DNA from: Ephemerocybe angulata
Taxonomy: Eukaryota > Basidiomycota > Agaricomycetes > Agaricales > Psathyrellaceae
Assembly: GCA_013368325.1 (NCBI GenBank)
Contig: JAACJK010000066.1
Location: 1 to 64,000 of the forward strand
Direction: 5' to 3'
Length of the DNA stretch: 64,000 nucleotides
The notes below the pieces were generated by a model. That model was not told where the DNA came from and searched no databases. It saw only the letters and a program-made list of their open reading frames with translations. Shown here in pieces: positions 32,903 to 45,020 of the stretch. A program made the translations under genes and the position numbers. Position 1 is the first letter of the stretch. Each line of letters begins with the position of its first letter.

Positions 32903-35900
32903 ATGTTAAGAAACATGGGAGGTGATAAGAATAAAGGATCATCACGGTCTGTCACCGTATCGTTTGGGAGATCAAGTTATGGGAAGGGTAGTGGCAGCAC
33001 ATCTGGGATTAAGCGCCCACGTACACAGGTTCTCTCGGGCCTTGAGCGGATTTCGCAGCACCGTAAGGAGAAGGAAAAACAACGTAAACTCGCAGAACAG
33101 CGTACGTCAACAGTTGTGGTGGCTCGGTGATGTGACTGACACGACGGCAGACCTGGATGATGACACGATGAGGACCCTGGCTGATATGAGGGGAGACGGT
33201 GGATATCTCGATGGCGGAGGCGGCGGGGATGATGATATGGGAGATGGCGGGGACAGTGGCGGCCAATGGGTGAATATCAGTGACAGAATGACAGCGGAGG
33301 AATTAGCTCGCGCTGTCGATGTTGCTTTGACTGACCCTAAGTGCATAAATTTTCAGGGAGATAAGGACTGCGCTAACTTGATTCTGAACGGTAGGTACGC
33401 ACTCAGACACTACCGTGACGGGAGAACTTGGCGCAACCGAAGGCAACGCTTTGACGCGCAGTGGGGAGAACATTTCGAAGCCATGACGAGCGCCTACCTC
33501 CGTTGGCGGTACCCCGGGCCAGCTGAGGCTGACAAGTCGGCACCTGACTCATCGGCATCTCCGGAGAGTGATCTCAACATATCGATTGCAACCGTTGATC
33601 TATACACGTTGCTCACGGAAGCTGTGATACCACGTCGCGATGACCAGGTCACTGCTGTTGCTCTGGTTGAAGCCGGGTATTTGGGCAATAGTCCCGTCAA
33701 TCCAAGTCTCGCTATATCCCTCAAGACCTTGGATCTCTTCAAGATCATACGGCAGCGCAGGCCTTCGTTCAGCTTTGAGGCGTTTGCCAAGGTCCTCTGT
33801 GACCTGTATCAGGTAAGTATTGCGACCGTGATGATATTTGACATTCTGATTGATGTGATTCCAGAAGCCTTATCATCGCCAATGGCGCATCGCTCTGGCG
33901 GATGCCTTCGATGTATTTTTAACAATCAAGGGGAGGGTGGATGCTCAGATTGCAGAGGCGCTTGGTCGACAGTCTGAGAATTGGCGTGTATTGAATGCAT
34001 GTCCTCCATGCACATACGAGGTATGTTGATTCATTATACCAGGTTAAACTACTATCTCAATCCTATCTAGCTTGAGAAGGAACCAGAACTGCGCTATCGA
34101 GTTCTGATGTCAGTTGACGGAAATAACTCTGCTCGCCGCGTGGACTCGCGTTTCCGGAAGGCCGGTGACACACGTCATTTTTCCAGCGACTACTTCGTCG
34201 ATCCTGTGGAGGTGGATAAGTTCAAGTTGGAGGACATACGTTCTACGGGCCCAGAGGTACCTCCTCCTACATTGTTTGAGGAAGACAAGGATGGAGATGT
34301 CGAGGGTGAGGGAGAGGATGAAAGTGCAGTGAAAGCAGAGCTGGAGATTTCGGAGTGTGTGAAGAACTGGAAAGCTGCCCAGTCTGATAACAAGAAGCGT
34401 GTGATGGACATGTTTGATGAGACCGGGTGGTTTGCATCGGGGTGTCGTCATGGGATCATACTCTGGGTAGCAGATATGGTGCGTACCGGTGAACAGTACG
34501 TGCAAATCTATGCTTCCAATTGGCTGGCTATACTCTAACTCTCGTGCCTGGTGTAGAGCGAAGTACCCGTTGTCGATCATCAACCGGGCGCTTGAGGTGC
34601 TAGGAGACAGGCTTCTCATTGGGTATGATATCGGGTGCGCATTTGAAGGCACTATCAAGTCCACTACACTGGGCAAGAAATTTGTGGATAGTGGCTCACG
34701 GTGCTGCGTGAACGCATACCACGGCTATGCGCACAACTATGCATGCCAAGTCAAGAACCACCCTAACAACATTGAGGGAGTTGGTATTGAAGATCTGGAG
34801 ACGATGGAACGCTTCTTCTCTGCTTCCAACGCCACTGCACCCGTCACCCGCTATACATCGAAGTACCGCCGACGAATGCTCCTGGATCTGTTTCTCAAGC
34901 AACACGACCGCGACAAATACTTGACAATTGGCCTCATGATCCGTAACAACTATCAACAAGCCCTCGACATCATCAGGGATGGGAAACCACTGCTCGATCG
35001 AATATTGAGTGAGTCCGGGTACAGCAAGTCAGATCTCGACAACTGGCAGAAGGAACAGGCACAATATTTCTCAACATTGGGGAAGGAACGGGAGGAAGAC
35101 ATCTACAAAGTAGCATATGTCGAGTTGCTCCAGGAACTCAGCGAAGCGGAGTGAGTTCTGATTCCGAGATCAATTATCTAATCTCTGATCCGTTGGCCCA
35201 AATTTAGAAAGGCAGCCGCGAGCAAAACATCGGGCTTTCTCAGCATCATTCCTGAGGACTGGGACATGGCGGAGGGTGCCCCAAGTTATGAGAGTGAGCT
35301 CTCGCGCACCCGCAAGCTTGAAACCATGAGACGACATGCTCGGGAGAAGGTTGACAGACTCGCACGAGAAGTCATGGAGATGGAACTTAAGCTGGGGTTC
35401 ACCGCGCGATGGGACACGTCCACGCCAGAGTACAAGGAAACCCAGCAGTACATCAAGAATCACCAGTATCACAAGGCACTCGACGACATCCAGCGCTTAG
35501 TCGTTCAGCGTTTATTTGAACTGCATCGCCTTGGGCTCAGTGGAATAGGTGAGCGCTAATGCTCATGTCATATATGTGGGGAAATGACGTCGGTGAAGGC
35601 TATCGTGCCCGATCTCTCCTGGCCAAGGCACTCCAAACACGATCGAAGGCAATCAAAAACGCTGTGATCCGGTATAATAATGCCGCCGCGGAACTTGATC
35701 CCCCTGCACAGACGCTCGACTGGACGAAGATTGCGAAGTATAACTTCGTTGAAGAGTTTAACCTCCTCCGTCAGGCCAGAAAGGATGTGCAGCCAGGGCC
35801 TTGGAGTGATGGTGAGGTTCGGGAAGCAATGAAACTCCATCAGAAGATCAAGCGCGCAGGCGAGGAGATTGTGCGGCTCAATGTCGAGATGAGGCGCCTC

Positions 35901-36266
35901 TTCACGTCTATCCACGATGAGCACGCCCTTTTTGCGAAGGTTCAGCAAAATCTCTCAGATTCGGGCCAATACCAACTTCTCGGGGCACTGAACGACTTTG
36001 TGGTTGAGCGCAGGCGTGTCAACCGATCCTTGGTGAGCTATCTCGATGAAATCAAGACTTTTGATGGCTACACAGGCAGTCAAGATTTACTCGGTTTGCG
36101 ACGGGGTACTGTGCGGCAGGGTAGCGATGTTGTATCAGGGGATCTGGACAAGGTAGAGGAGGACACTGGCAATGAGTATATTAGTGATAGTGAGGGGGAG
36201 GACGAAGAGGAGGCTGCACAGAGAGGTGGTGTCATTGATTTTGTAGCTGAGCAGTCACTTTCATAG
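32903..36266 (+). CDS. KDZ-superfamily transposase, CxC1 type
   Basis: Seven exons (32903-33101, 33151-33812, 33865-34020, 34071-34495, 34557-35150, 35208-35548, 35599-36266) sum to 3,045 nt, giving 1,014 residues. A Gly/Asp-rich N terminus is followed by the CxC1 region: LVEAGYLGNSPVNPSLAISL, FEAFAKVLCDLYQ, then NACPPCTYELEKEPEL. The catalytic core has MSVDGNNSARRVD, a GWFASGCRHGIIL block, YDIGCAF, AYHGYAHNYACQ and GIEDLETMERFFS; the acidic residues expected for an RNase H-fold transposase are present. A long coiled-coil C terminus ends in an acidic DSEGEDEEE stretch. No stop or frameshift was found, so it is a plausible source of KDZ mobility. It differs in class from the CxC2 protein at 8.6-12.7 kb, so the two KDZ loci are independent. 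Confidence 0.95.
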
Positions 36267-37286
36267 ATTTCTAGCGACCTCTATTGTGAATGTAATGCGC
36301 TGAATGCATGAGAAACTTTCATATAGTGATTTTGGTGACTATTTATGCTTAATACCTATGATGAACACGAAGCCCGGCATACTAATAGTGTCCAAATTGT
36401 CGTAAAAACACCTCAAATTTTGTTTACCTCTCAGCGTAATCTCTGACTACAATGTCGAGGATTTGGATATAGGTAAATCGGACTATACCACATTAATGCT
36501 GCGAATCTATGGATTAGAACGAGTCCACCCTCGACCACTGAACATGCTATGCCATTGTGTGAGGAAGTTAAACTTTTTCCATACTCCATCACTTCTTTGG
36601 TCGGATTAACTTGTGAATGCATTTTCCATCTAAAGACCACGGAATGGTGTAGATATAAGTCCAGGATTCGATTTGCATGTTAAGAAATGACCATTATCAG
36701 GTATTTGGACAGCAACATTCTACACCCACGGTTCGCAGAAACATCAGTATTACATGCAAAGAGTAGGATTTGGCCAAAATTTGGCTTTGCGCAGCTATTT
36801 CACTCTAACGAAGAAAAGATACAGAAAAACTAATGGCAGAAATGGATTCAGCGACCCAAAATACACTAAATGAGTATGTTCGGAAGGGTAGTTTCCAGGT
36901 ACACTCGGGCGCAAAGAAGCAAAACATGTATTGGGGAACATGATTTGCATCAAAATCACCAAGAATCCAAGTTTGCTCGCACTTCGAAACATGTCAAATG
37001 TCGGTATTGCAACGGCACATTTGGATGACTCCGAGAAACTTTTAGTATATTGTTCCAATTTGTATACAGAGTGTATACCACCCCTTTAGACATCTATCCA
37101 ACACTTTTTTGGCATGAAATAGTGCATACAGTCGTTAAAGCAGGCGTCAAGCGCTCGTCAGCTGCATGGGCGTTACTGACATAAAGCCATCAAAATCAAC
37201 CAAAAGTCACGCGATTTTTGAATCGTGTCGCCAGTTCTCTCTCTTTCTTCTTCTCTTCATCCTCCTACTATCTACTAGTGCGTTCA
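36267..37286. other. AT-rich spacer inside KDZ element 2
   Basis: About 1 kb between transposase and cargo. Only short frames are present. It presumably holds the transposase 3' UTR and the promoter of the first cargo gene. Confidence 0.5.
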
Positions 37287-38887
37287 ATGGCTCCTCTCTA
37301 TCTCGTCGTCGGCGGAGCCCACAACTTTGAGGCTCACGAAGAGCTGAGAAACACGTACGTAACATCTCTATTCTCCTCTTTCGACATCTGACGTCTGACA
37401 TACTTCCAGCGACGGTTACGTTGTAAAGGCTGGTCCTGCGTTTCCCTTCATTCTGGAGTATGATGAGGATGCGCAGGACTCGCTTGAAGCCCTCAAGCCC
37501 TACCTCAAGGTTCTTCGAACCCTTGAAAAGCAGATTGATTTGTTTGGGCACGAGGCCGTCGTGAAATCGACGGTCGCAGCAATCGGGTCTGCAGCAGCCA
37601 CCACCTGGCCTCACCGCACGCATGTCTACGGGCTTCTGGAGTCAGCCGCCGGTGGTCGTCGTATCATTGCGATGCGCTACGCGTACGTGTATCCTGATTC
37701 TCAATCTTCTTACTGATCGATGTTGATATTCCAATAGATCGGTCCAGCCCTACCTCAATGGGACTTTCCTCATGTACACGTTCCCATCTGTAATTCATGC
37801 TATCATCTGGACTCTCGCCATTGGTAATGAGAACCTCTTGAAGTGGGGTCTGAACAGCTGGCTTGCGCAATCGCAGGCAGCTCGTTTGCAGCAGAGCCAA
37901 GCAGCGGCATCTCCATCGTCTCCTGCACCCCAAGCTATCCAAGTTTCTGACGACGAGGATAGCAACGGCAAGCGTGATGACAGCTCTGGTGTGACGGGTA
38001 AGTCACAGATCATACTTCTTTTTTCTTGTACTCATATACACCAACGGCATGGACAGCTTCGCAGAATTCTGCCCCCACCTTCCCACCTTCTGCCTCCACC
38101 CTTGGAAAAGGGAGATTGCGTACTGCAGTCGAGACTCCTACCAAGAAGCGTCGTACTGCCAATGCAGTCCCTTCGAGCACTGCAGCTCCCGCTCCCACGG
38201 CGAACGTGAGTTGGGCAAGTCGTATCGGGACTCCTTCGACCCCTCGTGCCCCGTCGACCCCTCGCGCCCCATCGACCACTGCGGCCCCCTCAACTCCTGC
38301 TGCGGCCCCCTCAACTCCTGCAGCCCCCTCGACTCTTGCGGCCCCCTCGACACCAGCTGCAGACTCCGATGGTACGTTCTCCAAATCAATATGTTTGGTT
38401 TTCCCACTAAAGGTTCCCATAGATTCCGACGAAGACGCAAACCTCCTCATCCCTACCGACGCCATTTCCAAGGTCAAGGATACTGCCACGTTCACCATCC
38501 TCTGTCAGCCCAGCCCTCCCGCGCCTTCGCTCAACGTGAAAGTCATCAAGATGTCCGATGCAGCTAAGGTCTCCGAGCTCCAGAACTCGACCATGTACCT
38601 AGACACCAACCTCCCTCGCACTGTGTCGTACTACTTGCAGTGCCACGGCTGGTTCTCTAAGCGCATGATTACGGTTATCGAGACCGCACGTGCTCTGAAG
38701 GTTGAGGAGAACGCCTTTGCCGCCCTCCTCGCGAACAACGGGATGCCACTTGCCCAGGCCTTCTGGCTTGTGGACTGCATCATCTACGAGGCTCGGAGCA
38801 CAGAGAAAGGTGAGTTACACGGTATACCCCTATTCTTGAGGCCCCACTCACCACGCGGTTGTTCTAGATGGTGTTTCGCTGGGTTGA
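37287..38887 (+). CDS. KDZ element 2 cargo protein 1 (unknown)
   Basis: Six exons (37287-37354, 37410-37682, 37738-37997, 38057-38371, 38423-38809, 38868-38887) sum to 1,323 nt, giving 440 residues. The N-terminal ~150 residues form a compact, hydrophobic-patterned domain (MAPLYLVVGGAHNFEAHEEL ... GRRIIAMRYASVQPYLNGTF). A Ser/Pro/Ala low-complexity linker follows with STPRAPSTP repeats and a KKRR basic patch that could be a nuclear signal. The C-terminal ~120 residues form a second folded part (TATFTILCQPSPPAPSLNVK ... YYLQCHGWFSKRMITVIE). I recognise no named family. Its position inside the terminal inverted repeats, in the same orientation as the transposase, makes it transposon cargo; function unknown. 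Confidence 0.8.
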
Positions 38888-39022
38888 ACTGACATGCGTC
38901 GCGATGGGTTTTTTTTGTTGATTTCACGTGCTGGTCATTGGTAGAATAAATACCCTCACACCCGTTTTTTTTATCGTTCGATATCCTCATCTCTGTCCCC
39001 GTATCGTTAAGAATTCGCATCC

Positions 39023-40806
39023 ATGGTTGTCACGTCTCTCCCTCGCATCGAGCGCATGAAGTCGAGCACCCGCCAGCCCTCCCGCAAGCTCGTTCGCCAT
39101 CAGCGTGTTCAGCGGCGCAAGCTCACCAAGGCCGAGAAGGACGCCCTCCAGGCTCGTAACCTCGACATCCGACAAAAAATCAACGAAGCCCTTGAGGAAG
39201 AACACCAGGCCCTCTGGGACCGTGCCGACGCGCTTCACGACAAGCTCGGCTGCCATACCCGCAAGTGGTGGCACTCCGCCATCATCCAGCGCGCAGCGAA
39301 GCCCAAACGCGCCAACCGTATTACTCGCTGGCGTGCCTATGTATCCAAGCGCGTCCGGGAGATCAACGATGGTAAGCTTATCCTCTCCTCAACCAGTATG
39401 GTGCTCATGTGATTACAGTTCATCGCCAGAACAGCGAGCCTTGCGTCAAGCCATCCGATGTGTCAACTGAACTTGCCGCGGAGTGGAGCAAGTTGAGCCT
39501 GGATGAAAAGGCGGAGGCGGTCGACGAGTACGCTCAAGACTTTGAAGACAAGCGCAACAACGCAACGGAGAAGGTCGCCAACGTCGACATCGCGGCCTTT
39601 CACGATGTTAGGGCAAACCTCGAGAGGCTGAAGGCTGAGGTGAGTACTATCATTCACTTATTTGATTATTCTAATGTGCTACCCACAGGCTGATGCCCTG
39701 CATGCTCGCACTGGGATCGAGATTGTTTTCGCCGCCGTTCGCACTGAATTCAACCAGTACAACAAGCCCATCATCTTTGCGACCTCCCAGCGCGTCGAGA
39801 ACTTCTTCGTCAATGTCCTCAAGACCAACCTCGCTGAGCTCGGCCTCCGCCTCGAGGCGTTCATGCTTTCCGGCATCAATGGTACGCCTTCTTGTTAATA
39901 CATGTATCATTCCATCTAATTCTCTATGAAAGGTGTTACGACAAACTACGCGCAGGGTATAACGCAACTCAAGGCCGACATTGCACAGCTCATTCATTCA
40001 AAACTCAGTACGTTGTCCTTTCCTCACGGTCATTTTCTCATCTAACCGTAGCCCTCCAAGATGAGGCTGTAGGGCACATCGTCAGCAAGATGTGCTACAC
40101 GAACTTTCACACCCGGATCACCATCCCTCATCGCCTCATCGTCGAAGGCTGGCCCCTCAAGAAGTTCGCATCACCCAGCGACATTGGGTCAAAGGCCGAT
40201 CTCGAAATCCTTCGCGGGGCATGGATGACCGGCACCGCCAAGTTCACTCGACTCGACGAGGACGCGTACAACAAGCTCTGTGCCCAGATCGCATCCGCTG
40301 CCCGCGCAGGCGCTGAGGAGGATGAGTACGACACCGACGACGATGCCAACAGCGCCGTCACCGCTCCTGCCCCTGTCAACACGACTGCTCCCGACGCTCC
40401 CTCTCCCACCGTCCCTACCGACAACACTCCCACCATCGCTGCTCCAGATGGTGCATCACCCACCGTCACTACCATCACTGCTGCCGCTCCCACTGAAGGC
40501 ACTCCTATCAGCGCTGCCGCGCCCGTTGCCCAGGCCTTCACCTTCGTCGCCCAGGCTGCCGCCCCTGCCGCTGGCACTGCGAGACCTCGCAAGCGCCGCA
40601 GGACCCCTGATGACCCTTTCATCACCGTCCAGGGCGTCAACGGCAACATCGTTGAGATGTCCACCACTGGTAGGAAGCCTCGGAGCGACAAAGGTGTGCC
40701 TAGGGGACCCAGGAAGAAGAAGGGTAAGGAGAATGCGCCTCCGGCGCCCGCCCCTTTACCCGCCGCTGCAGCCGCTGCCACCCAGCCTGAGGTCCAAGTT
40801 GACTGA
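39023..40806 (+). CDS. KDZ element 2 cargo protein 2, HMG-box-like
   Basis: Five exons (39023-39371, 39419-39639, 39689-39881, 39933-40007, 40052-40806) sum to 1,593 nt, giving 530 residues. A basic N terminus (RKLVRHQRVQRRKLTKAEKD) is followed by NRITRWRAYVSKRVREIN. After a short insert comes STELAAEWSKLSLDEKAEAV, which together resemble an HMG box (Trp-aromatic helix 1; EW-LS-DEK helix 2/3 boundary). Next come ADALHARTGIEIVFAAVRTE and GWPLKKF segments, a Thr/Pro/Ala-rich acidic linker, and a basic tail with PRKRRRTPDD and GPRKKKGKEN. The HMG assignment is by eye only. A nuclear DNA-binding role, perhaps binding transposon ends, is inferred. It starts 135 bp after cargo gene 1. Confidence 0.8.
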
Positions 40807-41177
40807 GGGATGTTTCAATTTCTTAGAGGTCTCGTTCTTCTCTAGCACCTCGTATTAATTCTACTCTTATTCAATTCTTATTCTTGCATTACTTCTTCTA
40901 TATGTCCGTATATACGTTTACTATGAATCTTACTTGTTGTCTTCATCTGCGTAAGGAGTTCCGAGTCAAAGCCAAGTCAAAGCACGATCAAAAAGTGATC
41001 CATGATTCTTATCGCAAGAGGATCACCTTAGCTAATGAAATTTGAATGTATACTGATCATAAGATAAGGCTAGGGACTACGTTAGAGAGTAGTAGAAAGC
41101 CCACTCCATGTGTAATATACAAGTTAAAGATACATTGACGGTATTGGCAACAAAGAGGAAGTAAGCCGGTCATTGCG
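40807..41177. other. 3' spacer inside KDZ element 2
   Basis: AT-rich, presumably the 3' UTR of cargo gene 2, running into the right inverted repeat. No ORF. Confidence 0.5.
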
Positions 41178-41491
41178 CGGTCAAAGCGCAGCCGCAGACG
41201 TTGAGAACGACTCAGAGGGGCAGCCATCAAAAGGCGGGCGATGGCGGGCGATGGCACGTGTGGTCGGGATGGGGCGGAAGTCACGCGAGGGTGCCATGAT
41301 GGCATCGGCCCCTCCTCGGAGCATCCAGAGCCCCTCATGCCTTATTTCCCAAAGTCCCCACTATTCCAAATCTGAATTATCGACGGGAATTACTGGCAGT
41401 GTGGGGGATAGCCGCAATCCATGCAACCATGCATGCGATAGCCGGGGCCTATCACAAGCACCATGCGCGGCCGATCAGTGATGCCCAGGTG
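41178..41491 (-). repeat. Right terminal inverted repeat (314 bp)
   Basis: Reverse complement of 32499-32812. It ends ...GATGCCCAGGTG immediately before the target duplication. Confidence 0.95.
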
Positions 41492-41499
41492 CTTCTTGG
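41492..41499. repeat. KDZ element 2 target-site duplication, right
   Basis: CTTCTTGG, identical to 32491-32498. Confidence 0.95.
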
Positions 41500-41602
41500 A
41501 CCAACCTCGCAGTCCAGCCGTCACGCTTGACCTTATCTGCCGAATGTTTCCCCCTGATAGTCATATAATACTAACTGAAACGGCATTCAATCATGTAGCA
41601 AG

Positions 41603-43180
41603 ATGCTTACGATTACACCTTTCATACTCGCAACGATATGCCTCATCTGGGCAGGGCAGGTTCAAGCTTTGATCAGATTTCATTGCGCCCAGCTCGTCAC
41701 TGAGCGCCTTGATCCGTGAGCCCTACACCCCTTTCTATTTTTCTCGCATTGGAACTGATAGGGTATGTCGATGTAGGCTTGTAACTCCCGGCGTGGTTTC
41801 ACCCCACTTGCACCAGGTCATAGGCGGCGTAGGTCTCCTTGCACCATGCCCGCCTCCTTAAACCTACACTGGACCTAACTCTCACCCATCGTGAATCTAT
41901 AGAATGCATTCAATATCACCATGCCCACAACGAACGACATCTCCAAGATTGCCACTTGCACTTCGTGTCAGGTGATAGAGAACAAGTCGAACTACTGGAC
42001 TGCTGTATTGTTTTTCAAGCACTCAAATGGATCGTTCATGAGGGTAAATTTTCGCTACGGACTCCGTCCCCCTTTACCTAATCAACCCCATGCACAGGTT
42101 CCTCATGCGCCTAACCTCAATACCGGAAAGCCAAACGGTGTACTACGTTCAGACATCGCCTAAGGTCACGGCCTTTCCGCCCGTACGTACCCTCAATACC
42201 GTCACTGTTTGGCTGGCGAAGCTAGCTTGCTTATTTGAAATGGCATATCCAGGGATTTCGAATGATCACAGGCAACCCATACCTTCGTACCTCCAATTCC
42301 AAGGGGCCACCCAAGGTTACTTCGTTCCGGTGTCTTGACCCCGATCTCACAGATCACAATGTCGGGCAACCACCAGGCGGGGGTCCCGACCCTGTTGGGT
42401 TCCCGGCACAGAGGTGTGACGGGGTAATTAGAAGCCAAACATACTTCCCCCAATGTTGGGATGGGGTCAATGTCGATAGCGAGGATCATGCTGTATGTAC
42501 TCTCCCAATTCAACCGGACCTGGTAGCATGCTCTAACTGTGTACTTCTAGAGCCACATCGTGCATCCAATAGGGCCTATCGATCCTGCAACGGGACTTAA
42601 CTTTTATCGTTCGGTATGCCCCGACAGCCACCCCATCAAAACACCCATGATTCTATTCGAAACAATCTGGGATGTTCAGCCGTTCAAGGACGTATGGCCG
42701 CAGGACGGGACTCCGCCTCTTGTTTACAGTATGGGAGATCCGTAAGCTTCCCCGCTTTGTTCTAGGTGAAATGGTGCTCATTCGATCTCTTCACTCAGGA
42801 CTGGCTTTGGCCACCACGGCGACTACATGTTCGGGTGGGAAGGCGATGCTCTGCAGCGCGCGATGGACATCTGCACCGAATTCAACGGTGATATCAGATA
42901 CTGCAAGGAACTTAGCGTACAGGGCGATGAGGGGGTCAATGGCTGCACGCTCAAGAGCGTTGTGAATGAGCCGATTGAAGGGTGTACGTCACCCTTCTAT
43001 TCGTACAGGAGGCTTAGCTGACGGATTGAAACGGCCGACTTAGATTTGGACAGGCTACCTGGGTGCAACCCGATTCAGGATGGACCACAGGATGCGACTA
43101 TGGTGGAGGGCTGCGGTGCCATATCTACAACGATGGCATTATCGGCGGCTTTGCAGACACCCATACTGACAAACGCATGA
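41603..43180 (+). CDS. Secreted DUF1996 protein, one frameshift
   Basis: Exons 41603-41715, 41777-41828, 41903-42043, 42098-42182, 42253-42492, 42551-42741, 42799-42983 and 43044-43180 rebuild the family order. These are a signal peptide (MLTITPFILATICLIWAGQV), LVTPGVVSPHLHQVIGGNAF, TCTSCQVIENKSNYWTAVLFF, a TVYYV segment, GFRMITGNPYLR, CWDGVNVDSEDH, HIVHPIGPIDPATG, DGTPPLVYSMGDPTGFGHHG and LPGCNPIQDG. All exon phases agree except that the 85-nt exon 42098-42182 starts in one frame (VPHAPNLNTGKPN) and must end in another (TVYYVQTSPKVTAFPP). The allele may therefore be dead, or the base may be an assembly error. DUF1996 proteins are extracellular, often found with wall- or lignocellulose-related secretomes; their activity is unknown. 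The start codon lies 104 bp from the KDZ element. Confidence 0.82.
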
Positions 43181-43957
43181 GGATTGGTTATCTGGATAAG
43201 GCAGCCGATTGGGTTGCAGAATCAATTCAATGCCCAGATTCCGAGCGGTTATTTCTTCAATCAATTCATTTCTTCAGGATATATCGGAGATCTCCATTAT
43301 GGCCCTTATTTAGAATCGTGTCCAACTCGGTAGGTGTCAAAGCAACTAAGGAATCCCGGGACGGATTTAAGCGCCTGGCGCTTAGATAGTCATTCGGGCT
43401 GAGAACTGCTTCCACCACATCGATCGTGATTTTGGATAAACTTGGTACGGATTTGAATAAAAGGGGAAGCTTGGGGAACATCGTACTGATCTCCTTGACT
43501 TGTGGAAAGGGTTGCTCTCTATGTCCCCAGTCGTTCGACCTAGCAACGACGAAGTACATTGTGACCAATTGCACGGCACTGACTGTCTGTTAACGCTCGA
43601 ATTCGAATAATGCAGGGATATCAAAATACATACATTTGTTCGAGCCTTTTCAGCGAGGTGTGAGTGATGCTCTATCTTGATGGCTCGCATGGACGAGAAG
43701 ATGGGTCATCGAAGTTAGCCAAGGCGGGCCCAGAGTCCAAGACCTGGCCTTCGCGCTCACTGATAAATGGGACTCAGAGTGAAGTGTGAGGTCGTAAAAA
43801 TACAACTCGGGCTCGATGAACTCGTGACAGGGCACCGGGTAGGACGGTGGGCTCGAAGGAAGCAACTTCTAAACTCGATCACGTCGATTTCAAGTCGAAG
43901 AAGGCTGGGGTTTATTCTCGGGGAAATGAACACAAAGTTCGATAACTACCCGGTAAT
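43181..43957. other. Convergent intergenic spacer
   Basis: Lies between the DUF1996 stop and the end of the first esterase gene. It contains the palindrome at 43367-43384, and nothing else was recognised. Confidence 0.5.
43367..43384. repeat. Palindrome TTAAGCGCCTGGCGCTTA, copy 1
   Basis: Two perfect arms, TAAGCGCC and GGCGCTTA, meet around a single T. The same 18 bases recur at 47628-47645 on the other side of the esterase pair. Confidence 0.8.
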
Positions 43958-45020
43958 TTACAAGCACTGGTGATGCCACGTATTGAGAACTGTGCAGACA
44001 AATGGAGACTGACAGCACGAATACCCAGGCCACCCTTGGCCCCCGCATTGACCCCAATGCGCGGCGCAGCTCACAGTTGGCTGAGGCTGCTGTGAGGTGG
44101 TCGTTGACGTGGTGCCAGTGCTCATGCTAGTGCTCGATGTAGCAGTGGGAGTAGGGTCCGAGATCCCGACGTAGATTGCCCTCGTCCAGAAGTCCCACGT
44201 GTGTTCCGCCATCCAATTCTGCCCACTGCTTGGGCCAGGGACGTGGTCGCCCCCATGCGCCATCCACCACACGGGATAGCCCGCAGTGCATGTGTATTCC
44301 GTCTTTGTGTAGTTGCTGTCGGAGCCTTTCGGGGGCTCTGGGGCATCCTTGGCCTGGCAGTCATTTACACGGAGGTAGCGGTCACGCAGGCCACGGCCAG
44401 TGCTGATAGGAAGGACAGAGTCGACGACGCCATGGATTCCGAGGTACGCGATGCGCGTCTCGCCTCCCGTACACCCGCTCAGCTCCGCCCCCGCAATCAC
44501 AGACACGGCACGGAAATCCCCTGGACATGAATCAAACGTTAAGCGGCGTAAATTAACGACACAGAGACGTACCAGGGTTGGAGCAAGCGAGCGAGTACGA
44601 CATCCCTGCGCCGTAGCTGAACCCAGTCGCAAAGATCTGTGTGTCCTCAACACATAGGCCGTCCTTAATCTCCGCCAGGATCTGGTTCACGAGGGTTGTG
44701 TCACGATCCCCTGTGTTCGCCCAACCGTTGTCGAGGCCGTTGGGGGCGACGAAGATTGCCCCCTCTTGCGCAAGTTCGCGGAGCCCGAAGTAGTTGGGTG
44801 CCACGTTGTTCATGTTTCCTCCGAGCCAGTGGAACCCAAAGATGAGCTTGTAGGGACGAGATGCGTTGTAATTATCGGGGACCTGGAGGATGTACTGGCG
44901 GCTGCCGATAGTCCTCGTCCCACTAGAGGGTGGAGTCTTTCCACACCCAGGAGTAGCCGATCCAAGAGCATAGTGGAGAGAGGCGAGGAGAATGAACCAC
45001 ACTGTCGCTGCGTACACCAT
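43958..45020 (-). CDS. CE1-family (feruloyl-esterase-type) secreted esterase with CBM1, copy A
   Basis: Two exons (44573-45020, 43958-44520) give 336 residues. A signal peptide (MVYAATVWFILLASLHYALG) precedes a CE1 alpha/beta-hydrolase domain: [52 protein letters not shown] with the nucleophile Ser around residue 134, [15 protein letters not shown] carrying the likely acid, and WWMAHGGDH with a candidate catalytic His. A Ser/Thr/Pro linker leads to a C-terminal CBM1 ([15 protein letters not shown] ... HHQCL) for cellulose binding. Proteins of this type hydrolyse feruloyl or related esters on plant cell-wall xylan. It shares intron position, domain order and promoter with copy B 1.15 kb upstream, so the two are tandem duplicates. 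Confidence 0.93.

Larger units (their letters stand above)
32499..41491. mobile_element. Complete 8,993-bp KDZ DNA transposon
   Basis: The element is bounded by 314-bp inverted repeats starting CACCTGGGCATC and flanked by the 8-bp duplication CTTCTTGG. It encodes an intact CxC1-type KDZ transposase and two cargo genes, all on the plus strand. Each of the three models sums to a whole number of codons without stops. As far as I can compare them by eye the terminal repeats are identical. With an intact transposase this points to a recent, potentially active insertion. It landed between the P-loop gene and the DUF1996 gene, 104 bp upstream of the latter's start codon. Confidence 0.93.
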
